From assembly GCA_022825505.1 (NCBI GenBank), contig JAJDWR010000063.1:62001-126000 (forward strand): a DNA stretch of 64,000 bases, read 5' to 3'. The notes beneath the pieces were generated by a model, which saw nothing but the letters and a program-made list of their open reading frames with translations, had not been told where the DNA came from and made no database searches. A program made the translations under genes and the position numbers. Each line of letters begins with the position of its first letter. Position 1 is the first letter of the stretch. Shown here in pieces: positions 20,169-30,166 of this stretch. The stretch is from Gammaproteobacteria bacterium. GTDB taxonomy: Bacteria; Pseudomonadota; Gammaproteobacteria; Steroidobacterales; Rariloculaceae.

Positions 20169-21407
20169 CTAAGAGGTCGTGTCCGCCGCGCGCCGGCGCA
20201 ATTCATCGCGGATCGCCTGTATTCGCAACTGGCGCAGTCGCTGACCGAGCGCGCGGCCACTGGTTCCGCCACCGGCGTCTTCGGTGCGAACCGTGCAGGC
20301 AGCCGCCAGCGCTTCGCGCAGGATTTCCGCCTGGGGGTAGGGCCGTTCCTCGAGTCCCAGGCGGCCGCGGGCATCCGCTTCGCAGGCGAGGAGAAACTCA
20401 TTGAAACGCTGCGGCCTGCGCAGGCCGTCCACCGCTTCGATCAGCTTGTAGATGGTTGCCGGCCTGAGTTCCGCGGCCCGATGCACCGTACCGTGGTGGC
20501 GGGCGACCGCGACGGCCAGCTCCCGGAATCGGCGCGGCACCGGCAGGCGCCCGCAAAACTCGTCAAGCAGTCCAACCGACCTTTCACCGTGTCCGCGGTG
20601 TGCCGGCAGCATCCACCCGGGCGTGGTGGCCTTCCCCAGGTCGTGAGTAAGCACCGCAAAACGCACGGCAACGCTGTCGGACAATGCGGCACTGGTCTGC
20701 AATGCCATCATGGTGTGAACGCCGGTGTCGATCTCCGGATGCCACTTTGCCGGCTGAGGGACGCCGTAGAGGGCATCGATCTCGGGAAACACCACCTTCA
20801 GGGCGCCGCACTCGCGCAGTACCTTGAAGTAAACATCCGGGTCGGGTTCCGCGAGGGCTTTTTCGGTCTCCCGCCACACGCGTTCGGGCCTGAGCGCCGC
20901 TGCTTCGCCGGATTCGACCAGCCGCTTCATCAGGGCCATGGTCGGCTGCGCAACGCGGAAACCGAGGCGCGTGAATCGGGACGCGAAACGGGCCACGCGC
21001 AGTATTCGCAAAGGATCTTCCGCAAATGCTTCGGAGACGTGCCGCAGGCGCCTCTGCTCAAGATCCTTCTGTCCGCCGAAAGGGTCGATCACCGCACCGC
21101 TGCCGTCCCGGGCCATGGCGTTGATCGTGAGGTCGCGCCGCGCCAGGTCCTCTTTCAGGGTCACCTTGGCGGAGGTGTCGAACGCGAACCCATGGTAGCC
21201 CGGTCCGACCTTGCGCTCGGTTCGTGCCAGGGCGTACTCCTCGCCGCTGTCCGGATGGATGAATACCGGGAAGTCCTTGCCCACCTGCCTGTAGCCCTTG
21301 CGAAGCATATCCGCGGGGCTGGCGCCGACCACGACCCAGTCCCGCTCGTGGACCTGAAGGTCCAGCAGCGCATCCCGGACGGCGCCTCCCACTTCGTAGA
21401 TTTTCAT
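20169..21407 (-). CDS. cca: CCA tRNA nucleotidyltransferase
   Basis: Adds or repairs the 3'-CCA end of tRNAs using CTP and ATP. 412 residues from MKIYEVGGAVRD. Class II nucleotidyltransferase signatures are seen: the GGAVRD motif at the N-terminus, the RRDLTINAM segment and DPFGGQKDL, then EDPLRILRVARF. The C-terminal half contains HDLGKATTP, an HD-domain motif typical of gammaproteobacterial enzymes with phosphohydrolase activity. The frame is open 14 codons further upstream, but the conserved N-terminus starts at this ATG. Divergent from the aminopeptidase gene. Confidence 0.95.
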   Translation of the reverse strand: MKIYEVGGAVRDALLDLQVHERDWVVVGASPADMLRKGYRQVGKDFPVFIHPDSGEEYALARTERKVGPGYHGFAFDTSAKVTLKEDLARRDLTINAMARDGSGAVIDPFGGQKDLEQRRLRHVSEAFAEDPLRILRVARFASRFTRLGFRVAQPTMALMKRLVESGEAAALRPERVWRETEKALAEPDPDVYFKVLRECGALKVVFPEIDALYGVPQPAKWHPEIDTGVHTMMALQTSAALSDSVAVRFAVLTHDLGKATTPGWMLPAHRGHGERSVGLLDEFCGRLPVPRRFRELAVAVARHHGTVHRAAELRPATIYKLIEAVDGLRRPQRFNEFLLACEADARGRLGLEERPYPQAEILREALAAACTVRTEDAGGGTSGRALGQRLRQLRIQAIRDELRRRAADTTS

Positions 21408-21431
21408 GGTTTGATGATAACGTAGAGCGTC

Positions 21432-22637
21432 GTGATCGATGCCAATCACATGACGACAGATTCAACGCTCAGGATGGGGACCCGAACTGCCAAAGCGGCT
21501 GCCGCGATCCTTGTCGGCATCGCTTCGACCGCGCTGCTCGGCGGTTGTTCCCTGCCGTATTACTGGCAGGCTGCCGCCGGCCATTTGTCGCTGTTGAGCA
21601 AGCGGGTCCCCATCGAGACCGTTCTCAAGGATCCGCAAACGAGCCCGCAAACCCGGGAGGCGTTGAGCACGGTGCTGGCAGCACGGCGGTTTGCGGCCGA
21701 CGAACTGGGCCTTCCCGACAACCGCAGCTATGCGACCTACGTCGACCTGGACCGCAACACCGGCGGAGCAGCGTCCGGCGATGCCCCGCCGGAGCACGAC
21801 AACGGCGGCCCGGCCGCCGCCAACGCCCGCCGGGTCCGCAATATCGCGGTCTGGAACGTGGTCGCGGCGGAGGAGTTTTCCGTCGATCCCAGGACCTGGT
21901 GTTTCCCGTTCGCCGGTTGCGTGAGTTACCGGGGATATTTCAGCGAAGAGGCGGCGCGGCGGTATGCGGCGCGTCTTGAAGCGGAAGGTCTGGACGTGCT
22001 GGTCGGCGGGGCCACCGCCTACTCCACGCTCGGCTACTTCGCCGACCCGGTGGTCAGCACCATGATCGAGGGACCGGAATACCGCATCGTGGAACTGCTC
22101 CTGCACGAACTGGCCCACCAGAAGTTCTACCTCAAGGGCGACAGCGACCTGAACGAGGCCTTCGCAACGGCCGTCGCCGAATACGGTACGCAACGCTGGT
22201 TGATGCAGACGGCCGATGCCGGCAGCCTTGACGCCTACCGGCAGCAGGCCGTCATTCAGACCCAGTTCGCCGGGCTGATCAGCCGCCAGAGGGAGCGGTT
22301 GCACGCCATCTACGCGGGAACCGGCCCGGCCGGCGAAAAGCGCCGCGCCAAGGCGGCCGCGTTCGAGACACTGCGCGCGGAATACGCTGCTCTGAAAGCC
22401 TCCTGGGACGGCCGAGCGAACTACGACGCCTGGTTCTCCCGTCCCCTGAACAACGCCCACATCGCATCCGTGTCGACCTACCGGTACTGGGTGCCGGGCC
22501 TGCTTCGATTGCTGGAAAGCCGTGGAATTGAGGCCTTCTACGAGGAGATGGAAACACTGGCGACGCTGGACGTCGAACAACGGCGCCTGCGACTGCAGAA
22601 CTGGCGCGAACAAGCCGTCGGGGGCGGGGCAGGCTAG
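21432..22637 (+). CDS. Predicted lipoprotein aminopeptidase (COG4324 type)
   Basis: Putative zinc metallopeptidase anchored in the outer membrane or periplasm. A lipobox LLGGC gives an acylated Cys39. The active-site motif LLHELAHQ (His225, Glu226, His229) is followed by DLNEAFATAVAEYG, which supplies the third zinc ligand in gluzincin fashion. The length, and conserved blocks such as WCFPFAGCVSYRGYF and TLGYFADPV, match the COG4324/DUF2265 family known from proteobacteria. The start is uncertain: ATGs at 21432, 21450 and 21474 are all in frame, and the last gives the most typical signal peptide length. Substrate unknown. Confidence 0.85.
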   Translation: MIDANHMTTDSTLRMGTRTAKAAAAILVGIASTALLGGCSLPYYWQAAAGHLSLLSKRVPIETVLKDPQTSPQTREALSTVLAARRFAADELGLPDNRSYATYVDLDRNTGGAASGDAPPEHDNGGPAAANARRVRNIAVWNVVAAEEFSVDPRTWCFPFAGCVSYRGYFSEEAARRYAARLEAEGLDVLVGGATAYSTLGYFADPVVSTMIEGPEYRIVELLLHELAHQKFYLKGDSDLNEAFATAVAEYGTQRWLMQTADAGSLDAYRQQAVIQTQFAGLISRQRERLHAIYAGTGPAGEKRRAKAAAFETLRAEYAALKASWDGRANYDAWFSRPLNNAHIASVSTYRYWVPGLLRLLESRGIEAFYEEMETLATLDVEQRRLRLQNWREQAVGGGAG

Positions 22638-22675
22638 CGGTACCTTGTCCACTCGCGGACCCGCTCGCCGAGCCG

Positions 22676-22704
22676 CCGTCAGCGCGATCTCGCCATGTTA
22701 GAAT
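22676..22704 (+). promoter_or_regulatory. Possible sigma70 promoter of hppA
   Basis: TAGAAT at 22699-22704 fits a -10 box; CCGTCA at 22676-22681, 17 nt upstream, is a weak -35. It lies 38 nt before the hppA start, which has a GGAGAG ribosome-binding site. Confidence 0.35.
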
Positions 22705-22741
22705 GCCGCGTTTTTTGTAGCCCCCGTCTGGAGAGTAGCGA

Positions 22742-24754
<2,013 letters not shown>

Positions 24755-24780
24755 ATTTTCCCGTCTGGCGCTGGTGGTGC

Positions 24781-24919
24781 GGGGCGCGTGCGGACAGCCC
24801 TTTCGAGCTAAACCGAGCCCGCCATCCCTGGCGGGCTCGGATCGGCGTTCGGCGCTCCTGGCCGTCCATGGCCCCGCGCCGAGCACACGACGCTCGAAAG
24901 GGCTGTCCGCACGCGCCCC
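24781..24919. repeat. Structured repeat, copy 1 (three-way-junction palindrome)
   Basis: A perfect 28-bp inverted repeat (arms 24781-24808 and 24892-24919) encloses two further hairpins: a perfect 12-bp stem with loop TCCC (24813-24824/24829-24840) and a 9-bp stem with one G-U pair (about 24847-24855/24876-24884). It would fold as a three-way junction. In reverse orientation its inner part is clearly homologous to copy 2 at 27551-27695, including the shared blocks GGCGGGCTC-like and GGCCAGGAGC. It lies in the 315-nt gap between hppA and pcm, in a position suitable for a transcription stop. The rest of the gap (24920-25069) shows nothing I recognise. Confidence 0.9.
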
Positions 24920-25069
24920 TATCAGGCAACGCTTGAATTTTGGGGGGCAACATAAATCTTTGGAATAGGACCCGCGGGATTGCTTGTAGGCGATGGGTAA
25001 ACTCCGTACCCTAGCCCCGGTATCGTAGCGGGACACCGGAAAGTGGCTGCCACTCGACCAACCTCGTCC

Positions 25070-25720
25070 ATGAATGTCGAGGCTGCATGCGCCCAGATGC
25101 TGGGGCAGCAGCTTCGCGCATGGGAAGTTCTGGATCAGCGCGTGCTGGACGCGGTACGTGAGGTCGGCCGGGAGCGTTATGTGCCCCACGGCTACCGGGA
25201 TCTGGCGTTTGCCGATACGGAAATTCCACTGGCTCATGGTCAGCGGATGATGATGCCCAGCGTCGAAGGGCGGCTCCTGCAATCATTGGAGCTGGATCCG
25301 TCGGATGACGTTCTTGAGGTGGGTACGGGCAGCGGCTTCATCACCGCGTGTCTTGCCCGATTGGCAGGGCGCGTAGTTAGCGTCGACATCTTTGCGGAGT
25401 TCACGGCGGGTGTCGCGGCGAAACTTGAGCGCGACAACATCCGCAATGTCGAATTGCGTACCGGGGACGGTCTCGCTCTCGACGGGGACGAGCGATTCGA
25501 TGCGATAGCCGTGACCGGCTCCGTGCCCGAACTTGACGGTCGCTTCACGGGGCTGCTGCGACCCGGCGGCCGGCTTTTCGTTGTGACGGGGAGGGAACCA
25601 GTGATGGACGCGTTCCTGATCACAGTGACCCGGGACGGAGAATCGACCCGGGAGAGCCTGTTCGAAACGGTCGTTGCGCCGCTGGTCAATGCCGAGCGGC
25701 CGGAGCCTTTCGTTCTCTAG
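25070..25720 (+). CDS. pcm: Protein-L-isoaspartate O-methyltransferase
   Basis: SAM-dependent enzyme that methylates isoaspartyl residues to start repair of aged proteins. The SAM site VLEVGTGSGFIT and the family pattern MMMPSVEGRLLQ are seen. An upstream in-frame GTG (25043) exists, but the family begins at MNVEAACAQMLGQQ, so I chose the ATG at 25070. A rhodanese and tolC follow on the same strand with short gaps (13 and 32 nt), an arrangement common in gammaproteobacteria. Confidence 0.9.
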   Translation: MNVEAACAQMLGQQLRAWEVLDQRVLDAVREVGRERYVPHGYRDLAFADTEIPLAHGQRMMMPSVEGRLLQSLELDPSDDVLEVGTGSGFITACLARLAGRVVSVDIFAEFTAGVAAKLERDNIRNVELRTGDGLALDGDERFDAIAVTGSVPELDGRFTGLLRPGGRLFVVTGREPVMDAFLITVTRDGESTRESLFETVVAPLVNAERPEPFVL

Positions 25721-25733
25721 CAGGCACGGATCA

Positions 25734-26066
25734 ATGGCGCACGTCCCGGAACTCACGCCCACGGAATTCTGCGAACGCTGGCCGGAAGGGCAGCGTGACG
25801 CAATCACGCTCCTCGATGTACGCGAGCCGGCGGAGTGGCAGACTGCCCGGGTGGCGGATGCCGTTCACATCCCGATGCAGACTGTGCCGGGTCGTCTCGA
25901 CGAGCTGGACCCGGAACGTACCGTCGTGGTCATGTGCCACGGCGGCACACGCAGCCGGCGCGTCGCCGAGTACCTGACCGCGTCCGGGTACTCCGACGTA
26001 CACAATCTCGCCGGCGGCATCGACGCGTGGTCGGTGGAAGTCGATCCTTCCATCCCCCGGTACTAG
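25734..26066 (+). CDS. Single-domain rhodanese-like sulfurtransferase
   Basis: 110-residue rhodanese domain with the catalytic loop CHGGTRSR (Cys68), expected to carry a persulfide. Typical family elements LLDVREPAEW and NLAGGIDAWS are present. Cytoplasmic, with no signal peptide. It lies between pcm and tolC in one apparent transcription unit. The physiological sulfur acceptor is unknown. Confidence 0.9.
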   Translation: MAHVPELTPTEFCERWPEGQRDAITLLDVREPAEWQTARVADAVHIPMQTVPGRLDELDPERTVVVMCHGGTRSRRVAEYLTASGYSDVHNLAGGIDAWSVEVDPSIPRY

Positions 26067-26098
26067 AAACAATCCTCGAATTCAACGGTAGGACCATC

Positions 26099-27526
26099 AT
26101 GAGGCAACTTAGAAAACGATTGATCGCCTTGTTCGGATCGCTTGTCTGCGCCGCCGCGCCCGCGTCGGCGGAGAACTTGCTTGAAGTTTACGAGTTGGCG
26201 CTGATGTACGACCCGATTCTCCGGGAAGCCGAGGCCAACTACCTGGCGCGCCGCCAGACGACGCCGCTGGCGCGCAGTTTCGTGTTGCCGTCGGTAAACT
26301 TTTCGCTCGGCGCCTCCATGGGCCACCAGGAGGATCCGAACCGGCCCACCAATTTCGCGTCGGGACAACCCGACCCGGACATCCTGAGCACCGAGTTCGA
26401 GCGGGATTCGTCCAGCTGGACAATCCGATTGAGCCAGCCGGTGTTCAACTGGGGCGCGTTTGTCGGTCTGCAGCAGGCCGAAAAGCAGGTTGCACAGGCG
26501 GAAACGGATCTGGCGTTTACGCGGCAGGAGCTGCTGGTGCGGGTCGCGACCAGTTACTTCAATGTACTGGCGGCCGAGGACACCCTGACTTCCGAAACCA
26601 CGGCCAGGGAGGCCATCGGCCGGCAGCTCGAACAGGCTCAGCGGCGTTTTGAAGTCGGGCTGATTGCCATTACCGACGTGCAGGAAGCCCAGGCGGGCTA
26701 CGATCAGGCCATTGCCGCGGAGATCGGCGCGCAGCAGGCGGTGGCGACGGCTCGGGAGTTCCTTCGGGAGATCATTGGCGAGTCCGTCATGGAACTCGCA
26801 GGGCCCATGGAAGAGATTCCGTTGATGAGGCCTGATCCGGACAATGCCGAGGAATGGGTGCAAACGGCGCTGGACCAGAATCTGGCGCTGATCTCCAGCC
26901 GAATAGCCTCGGATATCGCACTGGACAGTGTCGCCATCCAGCGCAGCGTCCGGATGCCTACCGTGAGCCTGAGCGGAAACCTGGGCGAGTCGGGGTCGCG
27001 TACCACGCGCATCAACAACCTGGTTGCAAATCCACCGTGTTTGGCCAACCCGGTATTTCGCTGCCCGCCGGAAGAAACCAGCTCGGAGTCGGATGCGCAG
27101 AGTTACAGCTTCTCGCTCAACTTCAGCGTTCCTATCTACTCCGGTGGCGTCAACGGCGCAAGAATTCAGCAGGCGGTTTATCAGCACCGCGCCACCCTGG
27201 AAGCTCTTGAGCGTGTCGCACGCGCCACGGAACGGGAAACCCGTGACGCCTATCTGAGCGTGATCTCCGAGATTGCCCGCGTGCAGGCGCTGCGCCAGGC
27301 GGTGGAATCCTCCACCACCGCGTTACAGGCCACCGAGGCGGGTTTCGAGGTAGGCACCCGAACCACCGTCGACGTACTCGTATCGCAGAATACCCTGCGG
27401 CGAGCCCTCACGACCTACGCGCGCAGCCGATACGACTACATCCTGAATATCCTGCGGCTCAAGCAGGCGGCCGGCAGCCTCTCCATTACGGACCTGGAGG
27501 AAGTCAGCAGCTGGCTGGAGGGATAG
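26099..27526 (+). CDS. tolC: TolC-family outer-membrane efflux protein
   Basis: Outer-membrane channel for type I secretion and multidrug efflux. 475 residues starting with a signal peptide (cleavage likely after APASA, about residue 24). The TolC pattern of two repeated halves is visible: ENLLEVYELALMYDP at the start, TYFNV-like SYFNVLAAED, AQRRFEVGLIAITDV, and in the second half AGFEVGTRTTVDVL. The start ATG follows the rhodanese stop by 32 nt. The inner-membrane partners are not in this region. Confidence 0.92.
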   Translation: MRQLRKRLIALFGSLVCAAAPASAENLLEVYELALMYDPILREAEANYLARRQTTPLARSFVLPSVNFSLGASMGHQEDPNRPTNFASGQPDPDILSTEFERDSSSWTIRLSQPVFNWGAFVGLQQAEKQVAQAETDLAFTRQELLVRVATSYFNVLAAEDTLTSETTAREAIGRQLEQAQRRFEVGLIAITDVQEAQAGYDQAIAAEIGAQQAVATAREFLREIIGESVMELAGPMEEIPLMRPDPDNAEEWVQTALDQNLALISSRIASDIALDSVAIQRSVRMPTVSLSGNLGESGSRTTRINNLVANPPCLANPVFRCPPEETSSESDAQSYSFSLNFSVPIYSGGVNGARIQQAVYQHRATLEALERVARATERETRDAYLSVISEIARVQALRQAVESSTTALQATEAGFEVGTRTTVDVLVSQNTLRRALTTYARSRYDYILNILRLKQAAGSLSITDLEEVSSWLEG

Positions 27527-27550
27527 ACCGGCACCTCTCCTGCGTTAGCC

Positions 27551-27695
27551 GCGGGGGCGCATGAGTGCAGCCCTTGCGAGCGTCGTGGGTTCGGAGCGGG
27601 GCCACGGATGGCCAGGAGCACCGAGCCCCGATTTGAGCCCGCCATGGATGGCGGGCGAAATTAAGCTCGCAAGGGCTGCACTCATGCGCCCCCGC
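27551..27695. repeat. Structured repeat, copy 2 (three-way-junction palindrome)
   Basis: A perfect 31-bp inverted repeat (arms 27551-27581 and 27665-27695) encloses a perfect 8-bp hairpin (27637-27644/27649-27656, loop TGGA) and a second weaker stem. It is homologous to copy 1 (24781-24919) in reverse orientation. The arms differ between copies at several positions, yet both members of each base pair changed together. It lies between the convergent genes tolC and hldE and could act as a two-way terminator. Its right arm overlaps the last codons of hldE. Confidence 0.9.
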
Positions 27696-29121
27696 CCCCG
27701 CCGCCCCCGCGAATCGCGTCGATGATGGCGCTGGTGGAGCGTCCTTCCCTGAGCCCCAGAATGCGTACTTCTCCACCGTTGTCGAGGACGGCCTGGCCTC
27801 CGGCGATTTTCTCGCGCCGATAGTCGCCGCCCTTTACCAGCACGTCCGGCAGGACTCGGGCGATCAGTTCCGCAGGTGTGTCCTCGCTGAAGGGCACCAC
27901 CCAATCCACCGCCGCAAGCCCCGCGAGTACCGCCATGCGGTCGAGCAGCGGGTTGATGGGGCGCTCGCTCCCCTTGAGGCGGACGACGGAATCGTCATCA
28001 TTGACCGCGACAACGAGCCGGTCGCCCAGGCCCTTGGCCTCCTGCAGGTAGCTGACGTGCCCGGCGTGGAGGATGTCGAAGCAGCCGTTCGTCATCACCA
28101 CGCGCTCGCCGCGGTGACGACACTCCTCGACCAGCGGCAGCAGTTCGTCGGCGCTGACCAGTCCGCGCCCGCCGGCGCCCCGGCGGTGCAGGGCGAGGCG
28201 CAACTCCGATGGCGACACGCTGGCCACGCCGATCTTGCGAACCACCAGTCCCGCGCCGAGGTTGGCCAGGGAGGCGGCGGCTTCGAGGTTCATTCCACAA
28301 CCGATACCGGCCGCCATGAGTGCGATGACAGTGTCACCCGCGCCGGTGACGTCGAATACTTCCCGGGCCTGGGCGGGGAGCGTCAGCGGTTGTTCGTGCC
28401 GCGGAAAGAGGGTCATGCCGCGCTTGCCTCGGGTGACCAGCAACGCGTCGAACTGCAGGTCCTGCACCATGGACGCGCCGCGGGACAGAAAGTCTTTCTC
28501 ATCGGACCAGTGACCAGCCACGGCAGCGAATTCCGCCTCATTCGGCTTCAGAACCGTGGCGCCGGCATAGCGGGCGAAGTCCTGTCCCTTGGGGTCCACC
28601 AGCACCGCCTTGCCGTGATCCCGGGCGCAGGCGATGAGCCGTTCCACAGCGGCCAGGGAACCCTTGGCGTAGTCCGAGAGCACGACCGCATCCACTTCGC
28701 CCGCCAACTGCGCGACCGATTCCTCCATCGCTGCCGCGCAACTGGCATAGGTTTCCTCCGCGTCCAGGCGAATGAGCTGCTGGTTGCGGGCCAGTACCCG
28801 CAGCTTCTGGATCGTGCGCGCCCCGTCCACCCGGTGCAGCCGGCAGAGGACACCGGCGGCGTTGAGTTTTTCCTCAAGAACTGTGGCTCGATCATCGTTG
28901 CCCACCGCGGAGGCGAGGTGGACTTCGGCCCCCAATGCGGCGATATTGCAGGCAACGTTGCCCGCACCCCCCGGACGGCGTTCGCTGCGGCGAGTCTCTA
29001 CCACCGGCACGGGCGCTTCGGGTGAGATACGGTCGGCATGGCCGAACCAGTATTCGTCCAGCATCGCGTCGCCGGCCACGAGCACGCGGATGCGCGAGAA
29101 ATCGGGGATGTTGAGCTGCAT
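27682..29121 (-). CDS. hldE: Bifunctional heptose-7-phosphate kinase / heptose-1-phosphate adenylyltransferase
   Basis: Makes ADP-heptose for the lipopolysaccharide inner core. The N-terminal PfkB-type kinase has the anion-hole motif DVTGAGDTV; the C-terminal cytidylyltransferase-like domain has TNGCFDILHAGH. The fused two-domain form and 479 residues are normal for gammaproteobacterial HldE. The extreme C-terminus is unusual: after SAIIDAIR it ends in GGGGGGGA, encoded by the right arm of the structured repeat, so the native end seems to have been replaced. Convergent with tolC. Confidence 0.95.
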   Translation of the reverse strand: MQLNIPDFSRIRVLVAGDAMLDEYWFGHADRISPEAPVPVVETRRSERRPGGAGNVACNIAALGAEVHLASAVGNDDRATVLEEKLNAAGVLCRLHRVDGARTIQKLRVLARNQQLIRLDAEETYASCAAAMEESVAQLAGEVDAVVLSDYAKGSLAAVERLIACARDHGKAVLVDPKGQDFARYAGATVLKPNEAEFAAVAGHWSDEKDFLSRGASMVQDLQFDALLVTRGKRGMTLFPRHEQPLTLPAQAREVFDVTGAGDTVIALMAAGIGCGMNLEAAASLANLGAGLVVRKIGVASVSPSELRLALHRRGAGGRGLVSADELLPLVEECRHRGERVVMTNGCFDILHAGHVSYLQEAKGLGDRLVVAVNDDDSVVRLKGSERPINPLLDRMAVLAGLAAVDWVVPFSEDTPAELIARVLPDVLVKGGDYRREKIAGGQAVLDNGGEVRILGLREGRSTSAIIDAIRGGGGGGGA

Positions 29122-29240
29122 GAGCGGACCGTCTACCTCACCGATCTGTTGTTGCGGTCGCGGATACGGACCGGTTCTTCGCTGGCTCCAGCTTCGCCGC
29201 CGTCGCGACGCGTAGCGTCAGGACAGACAGGATACCCCGC

Positions 29241-29999
29241 TCACCCGCACTTGGAATAGCCGCAGTTCAGGCAGGTCAGGCAACCGTCCAGCATCACGCT
29301 GGCGGCCGTGTTGCACTTTGCGCACAACTGGGCGCCATCGGGAAAGGAATTCTCCGCGAAGGCATCCTGCTGGCTGGACTGGGCCTGAAACTCGGCGCGC
29401 TTGCGTTCCAGTTCCTTGCGCTGTTCCTCGCTGGGCTCCGACGCGCCGATCAGCCCGATATCCGTAAGGTGGCGCTCCACGATGTACCCGAGTTCGGCGA
29501 TGATCGAAGGCATGAACTTGCCGCCTGGTTGCCAGTAGCCGCCGCGGGGATCGAAGACGGCCTTCAGTTCCTCCACCAGGAAGGCCACGTCGCCGCCCTT
29601 GCGGAAGACTGCAGACATGATCCGGGTCAGCGCGACGATCCACTGATAGTGGTCCAGGTTCTTGGAATTGATGAAGATTTCGAAGGGCCGGCGCTTCTCG
29701 AATTCGGTGCCTTCGTTGAGGATGATGTCGTTGATGGTGACGTACATCGCGTGATCGGACACAGGCGTCTTCACCTTGTAGGTCGAGCCGACGAGCATCT
29801 CGGGCCGCTCGAGTTTCTCGTGCATCCGGATGACCTTCTGGTCTCCGTGCTGCGCCAGAACGCCGGTCCGCCCATGATTTCCGGCCTGCGCCCCGGCCTG
29901 CCCGGCCTGTGCCTTGGAGTTGCCCGCCTGCATGGGTTCGGCGGCGTCCTTGACGACGCCGTAGCCGATGATTTTCTCGTCTACCTTGATTGTTGGCAT
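29241..29999 (-). CDS. nrdJb: NrdJb, C-terminal subunit of B12-dependent ribonucleotide reductase
   Basis: Separate polypeptide corresponding to the C-terminal part of long class II ribonucleotide reductases (TSCPD-domain type). Seen: SDHAMYVTINDI, NSKNLDHYQWIVALTRIMSAVFRKG-type segments, and a C-terminal Cys cluster CAKCN...CLTCLNCGYSKCG that fits a zinc-binding or redox-active tail. A Gln/Ala/Gly-rich linker lies at about residues 22-48. It lies directly downstream of nrdJa (167 nt gap), as in Pseudomonas, where NrdJa and NrdJb together form the active enzyme. Confidence 0.85.
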   Translation of the reverse strand: MPTIKVDEKIIGYGVVKDAAEPMQAGNSKAQAGQAGAQAGNHGRTGVLAQHGDQKVIRMHEKLERPEMLVGSTYKVKTPVSDHAMYVTINDIILNEGTEFEKRRPFEIFINSKNLDHYQWIVALTRIMSAVFRKGGDVAFLVEELKAVFDPRGGYWQPGGKFMPSIIAELGYIVERHLTDIGLIGASEPSEEQRKELERKRAEFQAQSSQQDAFAENSFPDGAQLCAKCNTAASVMLDGCLTCLNCGYSKCG

Positions 30000-30166
30000 G
30001 GGTCAGCTTGCCTTCTGCTTGTATCCTTGCTGTCGTTCAGTTTGATGGCGGGTCGTTGCCCGAACCAGGTTCAGCCACTTCGAGGGTGGAGGACGTGTCA
30101 GCCAGAAGACGGGCTTGCCTTGCTGGAGTTCTCCGTAGGGCCGATGCCGGTTTGTCTGTTTAGCCT

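Noticed and set aside
24774..24968. Short protein-like frames inside the structured repeat
   Set aside because: They read through the palindrome on both strands and resemble no protein; the nucleotide structure is the conserved feature.
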